Source: Heterohyrax brucei (lineage: Eukaryota; Chordata; Mammalia; Hyracoidea; Procaviidae). From it: a DNA stretch of 64,000 nt. The position numbers and the translations under genes were made by a program. The stretch lies in the NCBI GenBank assembly GCA_028571685.1, contig CM053143.1, forward strand, positions 55,855,208 through 55,919,207, given 5' to 3'. The notes beneath the pieces are model-generated. The model was given only the letters and a program-made list of their open reading frames with translations, searched no databases and was not told the origin of the DNA. Within the stretch, counting starts at the first letter, position 1. Every line of letters starts with the position of its first letter. Below are positions 34,773 through 45,404 of this stretch, piece by piece.

Positions 34773-35229
34773 GTACTTCTTACAGAAATAGATTATCATG
34801 TCTTCTTCGTGCATTCTGCAACCTCTGATACAATTACAGAAAACTTTTTTTTTTCTTCAACATGTTTTAACCTTATTCACAATGGTGTTATTTTGCACAT
34901 AATTTGAGACTTCTTTCATTGGCTCACAAAACTGAGAAGGGGATATAATTTTGAATTCTAGTTTTCTTTGACTTCCTTTTTCTTTTTAACTCTGCTAAGT
35001 TATTAATATGCATAAACATTTTATTGTGGTAAGTGTTCCTACTGAAAATATAAACTCTTTGAGACTGGTACTCACTTTCCAGTGAAGAACTGAAATCTGT
35101 GTAATACCTTTATTCTAAAACCTAAATTATTTTTTTCTCAGAATGAATTAGTGATAATAATGTTTGAATAATAAATCATAACATCATATCCATTGACATT
35201 CAAAATGCTCCTGTGAATGTGTCTTGCAG
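34773..35229. other. ANKRD50: Intron directly upstream of the 35,230 exon
   Basis: AT-rich and free of recognisable repeats; it ends at the acceptor GTGTCTTGCAG. Confidence 0.5.
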
Positions 35230-35459
35230 GTGTGTTCTGCTCCCTCTTTTGGGAATGAAACCTCCCCAGCAAAGCCTGTATCTGCTTGTTGATTCTGTTG
35301 ATGAAGGGTGTAACGTTACTGAAGGTGAACAGACATCTACCAGCTTGTCTGGGACTGTGGCAGAGCTCTTAGCTGGTCACCATGAGTTCTTTCCACCATG
35401 GCTATTGCTTCTCTGTTCTGCCCGAAAACAGAGCAAGGCTGTTACTAAAATGTTTACCG
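35230..35459 (+). CDS. ANKRD50: ANKRD50 internal coding exon, Walker-B part of the NTPase domain
   Basis: This 230-nt exon is bounded by a TTGCAG acceptor (AG at 35,228-35,229) and a CCG|GTAAGT donor (GT at 35,460). It carries 76 complete codons plus a split codon at each end. It encodes a hydrophobic strand followed by acidic residues ([11 protein letters not shown]), which is the Walker B signature of STAND/NACHT-type NTPases. Further on comes a sensor-like strand ([10 protein letters not shown]). The sequence matches ANKRD50 as I remember it. The last base, G, joins the GT that opens the exon at 40,039 to make a Gly codon, so the frame runs on without a break. ANKRD50 is a cytosolic, endosome-associated scaffold implicated in SNX27-retromer/WASH recycling of membrane cargo; that role is literature knowledge. 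The P-loop is not in this exon and should lie in an upstream exon outside the window. Confidence 0.95.
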
Positions 35460-35689
35460 GTAAGTGTACTTAGTTACTGCCACCCTCAAGTGGTTTTCAT
35501 TGATGAACTAGTACATATGTCTGTTTCTGAGAGGAAATTAGAATCTGATTGCTGCTTCTGTTTCTTCTGCCAGCGATTCCAGACTGTACCTTTTGCATTT
35601 ATTAGTTAAACATTTTGTTTTGTTTCTTAAATAAAAGATCCTTGAAACATTACATATTTTTTTCAAGATTCTTTTCTTGAATGTCCTTA

Positions 35690-38283
35690 GTAAAGGCCAG
35701 AGGTATTTCATGCTGTATTAGCTCAAGGCAATAAGGTGTTCGATTTCTTGAGTACTATTTCCATTGGAATTGATTGTGGGTCCAAGTACAGTGAAATCCT
35801 TGAAAACTCTGGTGTTCTCATTTATCGTGATATTCCTTATTGGTCCAGCTGTGGGGATTTTTGTTTTCTTTATGTTGAGGTGTAACCCATGCTGAAGACT
35901 GTGGTCTTTGATCTTCATCAGTAAATGTTTCAAGTCCTGGTCACTTTCAGCAAGCAAGGTTGTGTCAGCTGCACATCACAGATTGTTAATGAGTCTTCCT
36001 CCTGTCTTGATGGTTCATTCTTCTAGAAATAGTCCAGGTTCTTAAATTATTTGCTCAGCATACTGATTGAATAAACATGGTGAAAGGATACAACCTTGAA
36101 TCACACCTTTCCTGATTTTAAATAGTACAGTATCCCCTGTTGTGTTCAAATGACTGCTTCTTGGTCTTGTGCAGATTTGTCATGTTCTGGAATTGGCATT
36201 CTTCACAGTGCTATCCATAAATTACTGTGGTCCACATGGTCGAATGCCTATGTATAGTCAATAAAACACAGGTAAACATCTTTCCATTGTTCTCTGCCTT
36301 CAGCCATGAACCACCTGACATCATATTCCTCTCTCCATGCCGTCCTCTGAATGTGGCTTGAGTTTCTGAAAGTTAACTATTCACGTATTGTTGCAACTGC
36401 TCGTGAATGGTCTTTAGCATATTTTTGTTTGTGTGTGATATTTTCCACTGATTTTTGCATCTTGTTGGATCACCTTTCTTTGGAATGAGTACAAATAACT
36501 AGATCTCTTCCACCTAGCTGGCCACATAACTTTTTGCCAAATTTCATGGCACAGACAAGTTAGCGCTTCCAGCACTGTGTCAATTTTTTAAACATCTCAG
36601 TTGGTGTTCCATCAGTTCCTCAAACCTTGTTTTTCACCAGTACCTTCAGTGCAGCTTGGACTTCTTGCTTTAGTGCCATCTGTTCTTGATCAATGATACC
36701 TCTGGAAATTCATGAACTTGGACAGGTATTTTGGTACAGTTACCCTGTGTATTCTTTTCATTTTCTGGTGATGCTTCTTGCATCATTTAATATGCTCACA
36801 GTAGAATCCTTGAACGTTGCCACTTGAAACCTGAATTTTTTCTTCAGTTCTTTCACTTGAGAAATGTGGAATGTTTTTTTCCATTTTGGTTTCCTAACTC
36901 CAGATCTTTGCACATGACTCTTTGAAATCTTCTGCTCATGTCTTCTACTTTGTCGTTTCTTCCACTTGCTTTACCTACTTGACATTCAGGATCACATTTC
37001 AGAGGCTTTTCAGAAATCCATTCTGGTCTTTTTTCTTCATGTATGATGTCCTGGAAGTCTTTCTACAACTTGTCTAGTTTTCAGTCATTAGTGTTCATTG
37101 CATTATATCTGTTCTTCAGATGGTTTCTAAAATCAGGTGAGGTACACTCAAGGCCATAGTTAGCTTGTTGTAGACTTACTCTGTTTTCTTCGGTTTCAGC
37201 TTGAACTTGCTTATGAGCAGTTGACGGTCTGTTCCACAGTCAGCTCCTTGCATGGTTCTAACTGATGATATTAAGCCTTTCCATCTTCTCTTTCCATAAA
37301 TGTAGTTTATTTGATTCCATCTTGTGAGGTCCACAAGCGCAGTCATTGTTTATGCTGTTGAATAAAAATACTTGTAATGAAGAAGTCATTGGTCGTGCAG
37401 AATTCTTTCATGTGATCTTTATCATTGTTTCTGTCACCAGTGCCATGTTTTCTAACTACTGATTCTTCTTTGTTTCCACCTTTCACGTTCCAGTTGTCAG
37501 TAATTATAAATGCAACTTGAGTACATGTTTGGTAGAGTTCAGGCTGCAGAAGTTAGTAAACATGTTCGGTTTTTTCATCTTTGCCCTTAATCGCTGGTAT
37601 GTACATTGAATAGTTGTGTTTGCTGCTTTTCCTCTTTAGGCGTGTGAGTATTATTCTGTCACTGACAGTGTACTTCCGGATAGATCTTGGAAGCGTTCCT
37701 ATACTGCTATAGATCCTCTGATTTTCTTTCCCAATACAGTAGGCCATATGATTGTCTGACTCAAAGTGGCCAGCCAGTACCAATCCATTTCAGGTTGCTA
37801 TTGTTGAGGGTATCAATATTTATGCATTCTGTTTCATTTTTGATAACTTCAGTTTTCTTAGGTTCATATTTTGTACGTTCCAGTTGTTAATGGATATTTG
37901 CAACTGATTCTTGTCATTGTGTTCTGCAACGTCAGCAAGTGAAGGTTCCAAAAACCTCAGTCCCTCTGCGTCAGTTAGGTCAACTCTTCTGTGAGGGGTC
38001 AGCCGTTCCTCAGTCCTATTTTGTGTTCCCTCCAACCAGAGGGGCTTGTCTTCAAGTACCATATCAGATGGGTTTCCATGGCTGTTCATAAGGTTTTCAT
38101 TGGTCAGTTTTTTTAAAAGTAGACTGCCAGGCCTTCTTCCTAATCTGTTTTAACCTGGAAACTCTCTGAAACTTCACTAAGAGTGATCCTGCTATTGTTT
38201 CAGATACCAGTAACAAACCAGTATCATATCAGAGCCACATGCAAGCCACCGTTGTAGGACAAACTGAAACATAGTGGTACACC
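35690..38283 (-). mobile_element. RTE (BovB-type) LINE, antisense, 5' end and endonuclease region kept, 3' end missing
   Basis: Minus-strand translation gives broken pieces of the AP-endonuclease start (N-W-N-V-Q-N-M-N near 37,880) and of reverse transcriptase (L-N-I-K-K-T-K-I near 35,865). The untranslated 5' region lies at 38,090-38,283 (AAGTAGACTGCCAGGCCTTC). The sequence stops about 35,690, in the RT C-terminal part, so the usual 3' end is absent. About 2.6 kb, the longest RTE here, with many frameshifts. Confidence 0.88.
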
Positions 38284-38450
38284 ATTTAGCTCACTTTAAT
38301 AACTCATGAATTCATTCAATGTTTTTATCCTTGCTTCTGCCGCTGCTACAGTTGTTCAGCCTCATCTAGATTTTATCGTGTCTCTGAAAGATTTGGGTCC
38401 CATGGAGTTTTGTCTAACTCCAGCCCTTTTTGTCTACCTTTAGTGATATT
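38284..38450. other. Intron, no feature recognised
   Basis: Short unassigned stretch between the RTE 5' end and a SINE. Confidence 0.3.
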
Positions 38451-38622
38451 GGAAACCCTGGTGGCAGAGTAGTTAAGTGCTGTGGCCGCTAACTAAAAGG
38501 TCAGCAGTTGAAATCCACCATGTGCTCCTTGGAAACTGTGAGGCAGTTCTGTTCTGTGTTGCAGGGTTGTTAGGAGTTGGAATGGACTTGAGGGCAGTGG
38601 GTTTTTTTTGTTTGTTTGTTTA
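38451..38622 (+). repeat. AfroSINE, sense, full length
   Basis: GGAAACCCTGGTGGCAGAGT to GGAATGGACTTGAGGGCAGT, with a (TTTG)n tail. Confidence 0.93.
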
Positions 38623-38767
38623 CTGTTACTAAGATACTCTTTTAAAATGCAAAATATCATTGCCTTGGTCAAGATTGTTCACCAGCTTCACTTCACAAAA
38701 TTAAAAGCGTTGTTTTCTCATACTGGGCCTGACATATCATAGGTGATATATATGCATATATATACTT

Positions 38768-38932
38768 GACCCTTGTGGCATAGTGGATGAGTGCTGCCAC
38801 TGCTGACCAAAATATCAGCAGTTTGAATCCACCAGGTGCTCCTTGGAAACTGTGGGGTAGTTTACTGTCCTGTAGGACCACTATGAATCATAATTGACTC
38901 AACAGAATTGGGTTTGGGTTTTTTTTTTTTTT
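38768..38932 (+). repeat. AfroSINE, sense, near full length
   Basis: ACCCTTGTGGCATAGTGGAT to TAATTGACTCAACAGAATTG, then a T-run. Confidence 0.92.
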
Positions 38933-39696
38933 GGTCTGCTTGATTAACTTAGTTAAGTGTTTTGCTCGTATAAACCATCATTTACCCATACTGACTTTCT
39001 AGATTTATATCTCTTACATGAGTTCACTTGCTGAACAATTTTTTTATCAGTAAAATACATGCACAGTTGTCTGATAATATCATGGTACAGTCTCCTTTCT
39101 GAAAATACAACTGTGGTGCTATTTCAAGAAGTTTAAAATAACTGTAACTAGTATATTTTTAAAGTGTTTGAAGTTTTATGAAGTTACCTTATTTTTACAA
39201 TTAAGAACTTTGAATAATATTTGACCTAGTTGCATCTCAAATGGTTCAGGCTATTTACTGACAATCTAAAATTGTATTTAATTTAATAGCATGTAAAATA
39301 ATATAATTTAATTCAGTGATAGGTGATGTTGTAATTGGATGAATAGATTCAATCCCATAACTAAACTTTAGTGTGTATGCAAATGTAGGGATGTAAATAT
39401 ATAAATTACTTATAATGATCACCCTTTAAAATAAAAGAAAGAAACATTTATTTGTTGCATCTCCTACAACTTCTTTGCTAATCACTTGGGAGTTCAGAAA
39501 ATCTTAGCAAGATGCTTTATGGATATGTATAATTGTCTAATGCTTAGTATTTCATATTACTGAAGTTGAGAGAGACATTAATCTACTAAAAGAATAAAGA
39601 ATTCCATTTGTAGATAGGAAATAAAATGATTCACCTGTTATCATTTTTTTTTTTATTTTTCAGAGGTAGGAAAATCTGTTTAAATTACATATTCAA
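38933..39696. other. ANKRD50: Intron, no feature recognised
   Basis: AT-rich, repeat-poor sequence before the last intronic SINE. Confidence 0.4.
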
Positions 39697-39882
39697 CCTG
39701 TTTCTGCTGAGTTGATTTCAACTCATAATGATCCCATAGAATGGAAAACTGCCCCACGGGATTTCCAAGGGTGCACATCTTTATGGAGACAGCATCTTTA
39801 TCCTGTGGACTGGCTTTTGGGTTCAAACACCAACCTTTCAGTTAGTAATAGCATGATTAATCGCTACCCAATCAGGACTCCT
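39697..39882 (-). repeat. AfroSINE, antisense, long subtype, near the splice acceptor
   Basis: TGCTGAGTTGATTTCAACTC, CCCACGGGATTTCCAAGG, CTTTATGGAGACAGCATC and CCCAATCAGGACTCC. It ends about 155 nt upstream of the giant exon. Confidence 0.85.
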
Positions 39883-40038
39883 TCAGTTTACATACTAATG
39901 GGTATTATTAATTAATTGATTTGTTTGCTAGTTAGTTTTTTTCGTGAATATCAGGACACTGTAGATGTTCTTTGAATATACAACAACTTCTATAACAATT
40001 GTCAATTGATGACACCTGTTTTTTTGTGTCTCCTCTAG

Positions 40039-43000
40039 GTTTTCGAAAAATAAGTTTAGATGACCTACGGAAGGCGTATATTGTCAAGGATGTTCAACAG
40101 TACATTCTTCATCGTTTAGATCAAGAAGAAGCTTTGCGACAACACCTCACAAAAGAAACTGCAGAGATGTTAAATCAACTGCATATTAAGAGCAGTGGAT
40201 GCTTTCTTTATCTAGAACGGGTTCTAGATGGAGTTGTAGAAAATTTCATTATGTTAAGAGAGATCCGTGATATTCCAGGAACTCTAAATGGTCTATATCT
40301 CTGGCTGTGTCAGAGACTTTTTGTAAGAAAACAGTTTGCCAAGGTTCAGCCTATTTTGAATGTTATTCTTGCAGCCTGCCGACCTTTGACCATAACGGAA
40401 TTGTATCATGCTGTATGGACCAAAAATATGTCATTAACCTTGGAAGACTTTCAACGCAAGTTAGATGTCCTCTCCAAACTTCTTGTTGATGGACTAGGAA
40501 ACACTAAAATACTGTTTCACTATAGTTTTGCAGAGTGGCTTTTGGATGTGAAACACTGTACTCAGAAATATTTATGTAATGCAGCAGAAGGACACAGAAT
40601 GTTGGCTATGAGTTATACCTGTCAAGCCAAGGATTTAACACCCTTGGAAGCACAAGAATTTGCATTGCACTTAATTAATTCAAACTTACAATTAGAAACA
40701 GCTGAGTTAGCTCTGTGGATGATATGGAATGGTACACCTGTCAGAGACTCTCTGTCTACCTTAATACCCAAGGAGCAAGAGGTTCTACAGCTGTTGGTTA
40801 AAGCTGGTGCTCATGTCAACAGTGAAGATGACCGTACATCGTGCATAGTCAGACAAGCCTTGGAAAGAGAAGATTCCATTCGGACATTATTAGATAATGG
40901 AGCTTCAGTAAATCAGTGTGATTCAAATGGGAGAACATTATTGGCAAATGCTGCATACAGTGGCAATCTTGATGTAGTGAATTTACTTGTTTCTAGGGGG
41001 GCAGACTTCGAGATTGAAGATACTCATGGACATACACCACTCACCCTAGCTGCTAGACAAGGACATACCAAGGTGGTTAATTGTTTGATTGGGTGTGGAG
41101 CAAATATTAATCACACTGATCAAGATGGTTGGACAGCGTTAAGATCTGCTGCTTGGGGTGGCCATACTGAAGTCGTTTCTGCCCTACTTTATGCTGGCGT
41201 AAAAGTGGACTGTGCAGATGCTGACAGCCGAACAGCTTTAAGAGCAGCAGCATGGGGAGGACATGAGGACATTGTTCTCAATTTACTGCAGCATGGTGCT
41301 GAAGTCAACAAAGCTGATAACGAAGGTAGAACAGCTTTGATAGCAGCAGCATACATGGGACACAGAGAGATTGTGGAACACCTGCTGGACCATGGAGCAG
41401 AAGTAAATCATGAAGATGTGGATGGCAGGACTGCGCTCTCTGTGGCTGCACTTTGTGTGCCTGCAAGTAAAGGGCATGCGTCAGTCGTTAGCCTTCTCAT
41501 CGATCGAGGTGCTGAAGTAGATCACTGTGATAAAGATGGTATGACTCCTCTGCTGGTGGCTGCCTACGAAGGACATGTTGATGTGGTTGACTTGCTTTTA
41601 GAGGGTGGAGCAGATGTAGATCACACAGATAACAATGGCCGTACACCCCTTTTGGCAGCCGCATCTATGGGTCATGCTTCCGTTGTAAACACGCTTTTGT
41701 TTTGGGGTGCAGCTGTGGATAGTATTGATAGCGAAGGTAGGACGGTCCTCAGCATAGCTTCAGCACAAGGAAATGTTGAGGTAGTCCGTACTCTGCTGGA
41801 TAGAGGGTTAGATGAAAATCACAGAGATGATGCCGGATGGACACCATTGCACATGGCAGCTTTCGAAGGTCACAGATTAATATGCGAAGCACTTATTGAG
41901 CAAGGTGCCAGAACTAATGAGATTGATAATGATGGGAGAATACCTTTCATATTAGCTTCGCAAGAGGGTCATTATGATTGCGTTCAAGTGCTGTTAGAGA
42001 GTAAATCCAACATTGATCAAAGAGGTTATGATGGAAGAAATGCACTGAGGGTGGCTGCTTTAGAAGGACACAGGGACATTGTCGAATTACTTTTTAGCCA
42101 CGGAGCTGATGTCAACTTCAAAGATGCTGATGGTAGACCTACACTTTATATTTTGGCCTTAGAAAACCAACTGACAATGGCCGAGTATTTTTTAGAAAAT
42201 GGTGCAAACGTAGAAGCAAGTGATGCTGAAGGAAGGACAGCACTCCACGTTTCCTGCTGGCAAGGCCATTTGGAAATGGTGCAGGTTCTGATAAACTACC
42301 ATGCTGACGTCAATGCTGCAGACAATGAAAAGCGATCTGCTCTACAGTCGGCTGCCTGGCAAGGCCACATGAAAGTGGTTCAGCTACTGATTGAACATGG
42401 TGCCATAGTTGACCATACGTGTAATCAAGGTGCCACTGCACTGTGTATCGCAGCCCAGGAAGGGCACATTGATGTTGTACAGGTTTTACTAGAGCACAGT
42501 GCTGATCCAAATCATGCTGATCAATTTGGACGCACAGCTATGCGTGTTGCAGCCAAAAATGGACATTCCCAAATAATTAAATTACTAGAAAAATATGGTG
42601 CAGCTAGTTTGAATGGCTGTTCCCCATCTCCTGTCCACACAATGGAGCAAAAACCTCTCCAATCAGTGTCTTCAAAGATGCAGTCTTTAACGATTAAATC
42701 AAATAGCTCTGGTAGTACCGGGGGAGGGGATATGCAGCCTTCATTGCGTGGTTTACCTAATGGGCCAGCCCACGCATTTAGTTCTCCTTCAGAATCTCCA
42801 GATTCTACAGTTGATCGTCAGAAGTCGTCGTTGTCCAACAACTCCCTGAAAAGTTCAAAAAATTCTTCTTTGAGAACTACTTCTTCTACAGCAACAGCCC
42901 AGACAGTGCCAATTGACAGCTTTCATAGCTTGTCATTCACAGAACAAATTCAGCAGCATTCATTGCCGCGCAGTAGGAGTCGACAGTCAATTGTTTCCCC

Positions 43001-43586
43001 ATCTTCCACAACACAGTCCTTAGGACAGAGTCATAATTCACCGAGTAGTGAGTTTGAGTGGAGTCAAGTGAAGCCTAGTTTGAAGTCAACGAAAGCCAAC
43101 AAAGGAGGAAAATCAGAAAATTCCAACAAATCTGGGTCTGCTGGCAAAAAAGCTAAACAGAGCAGTTCTTCCCAGACAAAGGTTTTGGAATATGAAATGA
43201 CTCAGTTTGATAAGAGAGGACCCATAGCCAACTCCGGGACTAGTGCACCGCCTAAGCAAATACCTGCAGACTCTCAGTGCAAAATTATGATACCTTCGAA
43301 TCAGCAGGAAATTGGTCGCTCGCAACAGCAGTTTCTTATTCACCAACAAAGTGGGGAACAGAAGAAGAGAAATGGAATAATGACAAATCCAAATTATCAT
43401 CTTCAAAGCAACCAGGTTTTTCTTGGTAGAGTTTCAGTCCCACGAACAATCCAAGATAGAGGGCATCAGGAGGTGTTAGAAGGGTATCCTTCCTCAGAGA
43501 CAGAATTAAGCCTTAAACAAGCCCTGAAGCTTCAGATTGAGGGTTCTGACCCTAGCTTCAACTACAAAAAGGAAACACCATTATAA
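40039..43586 (+). CDS. ANKRD50: ANKRD50 giant coding exon: NTPase C-terminal part, ankyrin array, Ser-rich tail, stop
   Basis: The acceptor is a pyrimidine tract ending CTCTAG at 40,038. The exon opens in phase 1 and is read without interruption for 1,182 residues to TAA at 43,584-43,586. Up to about 40,780 it encodes the helical remainder of the STAND-like NTPase, with a winged-helix-type stretch (C-R-P-L-T-I-T-E-L). About 40,780 to 42,613 encodes about 19 ankyrin repeats of 33 residues, most starting D-x-x-G-R-T-A-L and carrying G-H-x-x-V-V-x-x-L-L. The repeat near 41,412-41,525 has an extra C-V-P-A-S-K insertion. From 42,614 to the stop the protein is Ser/Thr/Gln-rich and looks disordered. 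It ends K-E-T-P-L, a class I PDZ-ligand form. With the exon at 35,230 the window encodes about 1,259 residues; human ANKRD50 is 1,429 as I remember it, so the N-terminal ~170 are missing. I see no frameshift or internal stop. The open frame extends back to an ATG at 39,999, but those 13 codons are intronic. Confidence 0.97.
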
Positions 43587-43589
43587 AAG
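43587..43589 (+). other. ANKRD50: 3'UTR start and candidate splice donor right after the ANKRD50 stop
   Basis: TAA at 43,584-43,586 is followed by AAG|GTAAAA, a fair donor with GT at 43,590-43,591. If used, only 3 nt of 3'UTR stay on the coding exon. The junction would lie far less than 50 nt after the stop, so nonsense-mediated decay would not be expected. Confidence 0.5.
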
Positions 43590-43591
43590 GT

Positions 43592-44817
43592 AAAACTTCA
43601 TGAAGAATACCAACACTATAGTTCCATCTATTTAGAATACTGTTCTTCCCCTATTTTTCACATGGCTGCATTCCTCACTTTCAAATCGCTATCCAGGTAT
43701 CATCTTACACTCTTAAAATTTGAATTCTCCCATTCTCAACACTCCCCTTTCTCCTTTCCTGCTTTGTTCTGTACAGAGCACTTGTTATTTGACATACCTT
43801 ATATGTTACCTGTTTTATTTGCTGCTGTGCCATGTACTTGGAATAGTGCTAGGACTGATCGTAGATTGTTTCTTAGCAAACTTGGTGACTAAGTGAATGA
43901 ATTAATATACTATTCATGGATCCAAGATTAAGAATTACTTCCTGTTCATTCATTTCCTCCTCTTAAAAGATCTTTGATGGTGACGGAGAGGTTGTTTTTG
44001 TAACATTCATCTTCTTGGTTTACATAAAATTATGCAGCACTTGAGTGGATAGTTTATAAATAGTAATTTCCTTCCTTTTCACCCTAAAATAAGTCAAAGA
44101 CTTAACCATCAAAAGGTGATTTCTCTTATGACATAATCCTTTCTAAGACTGCTCCAGGTAGTGTTTCCACATACCAGAAATAGGTATAGAAACCAATAGA
44201 TGACTGGATGATGGATATCTGGAACCTATTTAGTTAAAGAACTAAATGTATAACTGTAAAATATTCATACCTACTAAATGAAAACACTTTTTCCCTCCTC
44301 CCCACCACATGGTGCATCACTAATTGTGCTGAGAAAGTTTATGGGAAAATAGGTATATAGTTTTTCTATTATGGATTCTTTTTTCAGAAGCACATTTCCT
44401 GTACTAGAGATAAATCTGAAGATGTCATTAGCAATCTTTGCAAAGTTATACTACACGTATATTTCACTTAGTCATTCTTCTGCCTCTAAACAAAATTGCC
44501 CTTTCGTTTTTAGCACTCTGAAATTTCTCACATGTGCATCTTTTGTCTTTGGGCACATAAACTCCCCGTATCTTCTAACAACAAACATCCTTCCTATGAA
44601 TCTAGGAAAGACCAATTTGTATAAAATAGTTAATTGCCAGTGTGATTTAAAGTTATTTAGTTCTGGTCATATATTTTTGTAAAGGCAAAGTATAAGTGTA
44701 TGTATTAAAAAGTAAAACAAACATGAATTAAACATTTTGTGGAAATTTTAAAAGTTACTTAGAAGTTAAATCATACATCTCTTACAGGCAACATTACTTT
44801 GTGCTTATGTAGTTAAG
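43592..44817. other. Sequence after the ANKRD50 stop, no repeat certain
   Basis: Pyrimidine-rich at first. CTGCTGTGCCATGTACTTGG and ATAGTGCTAGGAC near 43,820-43,855 faintly resemble L2. The rest is unassigned AT-rich sequence. Confidence 0.35.

Positions 44818-44846
<29 letters not shown>
44818..44846 (+). repeat. (TA)n microsatellite
   Basis: About 14 TA units directly next to the mariner-derived element, whose target is the dinucleotide TA. Confidence 0.9.
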
Positions 44847-44849
<3 letters not shown>

Positions 44850-45404
44850 TGTCTGACCATTAAGTTCATGAACTCATCCTAGAAAATGTGCCACTTACCT
44901 CGTTGCTGAATATCACTGTGGTCTCCTTTGAAGTACTCCCCTTGGAAAGCTATGCAGTGATGCCAGCACCTAGTCCACCCTTCAAAGCAATTTTGGAACT
45001 TTTTCTGGAATGGGCATCAGAGCTGTTGTATTACCCTTAATGTCCAGGATGTCTTCCTATCAATATGCCCTTTGTGTTTGGGTAAAAAAAAAAAAAAAAG
45101 AAAAAAACAATCACTGGGGGCCAGATCAGGTAAGTAGGGAGGGTATTGTAATAGTTATTTGTTCACTGGGTAAAAACTCCCTCACAGGCAACTATACAGT
45201 TAAATTCGTGAACTTGTCACTGTGCTACCGTGCACAATGGCCATTCCGGAAAGAGTTCCAAAATTGCTTTGAAGGGTGATCTAGGTAATGGCATGGGTGC
45301 AGTGCATAGTTTCCCAAGGGGAATACTTCAAAGGTGGCTGTAGTGATGTTTAGTAATGAGGTATATAGCATAACTAAGTTTGTGGAGTTAGTTGTCAGAC
45401 TTTG
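44847..45404 (-). mobile_element. Fold-back mariner-derived element, copy 1
   Basis: Both ends are about 170-bp inverted arms. Read outward, each arm encodes the C-terminal part of a mariner transposase (F-Q-N-C-F-E-G-W, then W-H-H-C-I-A-F-Q-G-E-Y-F in the left arm on the minus strand). The internal piece is the transposase 3' half on the minus strand, with a P-D-L-A-P-S-D relic of the third catalytic aspartate region near 45,120. TA follows the right end at 45,405. A 16-A run interrupts the interior. Confidence 0.75.

Larger units (their letters stand above)
1..35229 (+). other. ANKRD50: ANKRD50 upstream intron (its 5' exon lies outside the window)
   Basis: No open frame here resembles the expected N-terminal part of ANKRD50 or a P-loop, and every frame I inspected is short and repeat-derived or random. 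Because the exon at 35,230 begins in mid-codon (two bases of the codon come from the previous exon), this stretch is read as the 3' part of a large intron. An upstream non-coding or very small exon cannot be excluded by eye. Confidence 0.7.
35460..40038 (+). other. ANKRD50: ANKRD50 intron between the two coding exons
   Basis: A GT...AG intron of 4,579 nt in phase 1. It is filled by a long antisense RTE (35,690-38,283), two sense AfroSINEs near 38.5 and 38.8 kb, and an antisense AfroSINE ending about 155 nt before the acceptor. The polypyrimidine tract directly upstream of 40,039 is free of repeats. Confidence 0.9.

Noticed and set aside
361..39882. Strand bias of AfroSINEs in the ANKRD50 introns
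   Set aside because: By eye the counts are about equal (roughly 18 sense and 16 antisense), so there is no evident bias.
39999..40037. ATG at 39,999 as the start of a 1,195-residue protein
   Set aside because: The first 13 codons lie in the intron, upstream of a strong TCTCTAG acceptor. The exon starts at 40,039, completing a Gly codon begun at 35,459, and the ANKRD50 sequence continues upstream in the other exon.
41283..43406. Minus-strand open frames inside the ankyrin exon (41,283-41,477; 42,310-42,510; 43,113-43,406)
   Set aside because: They are shadows of the highly repetitive coding strand, with no independent coding character.
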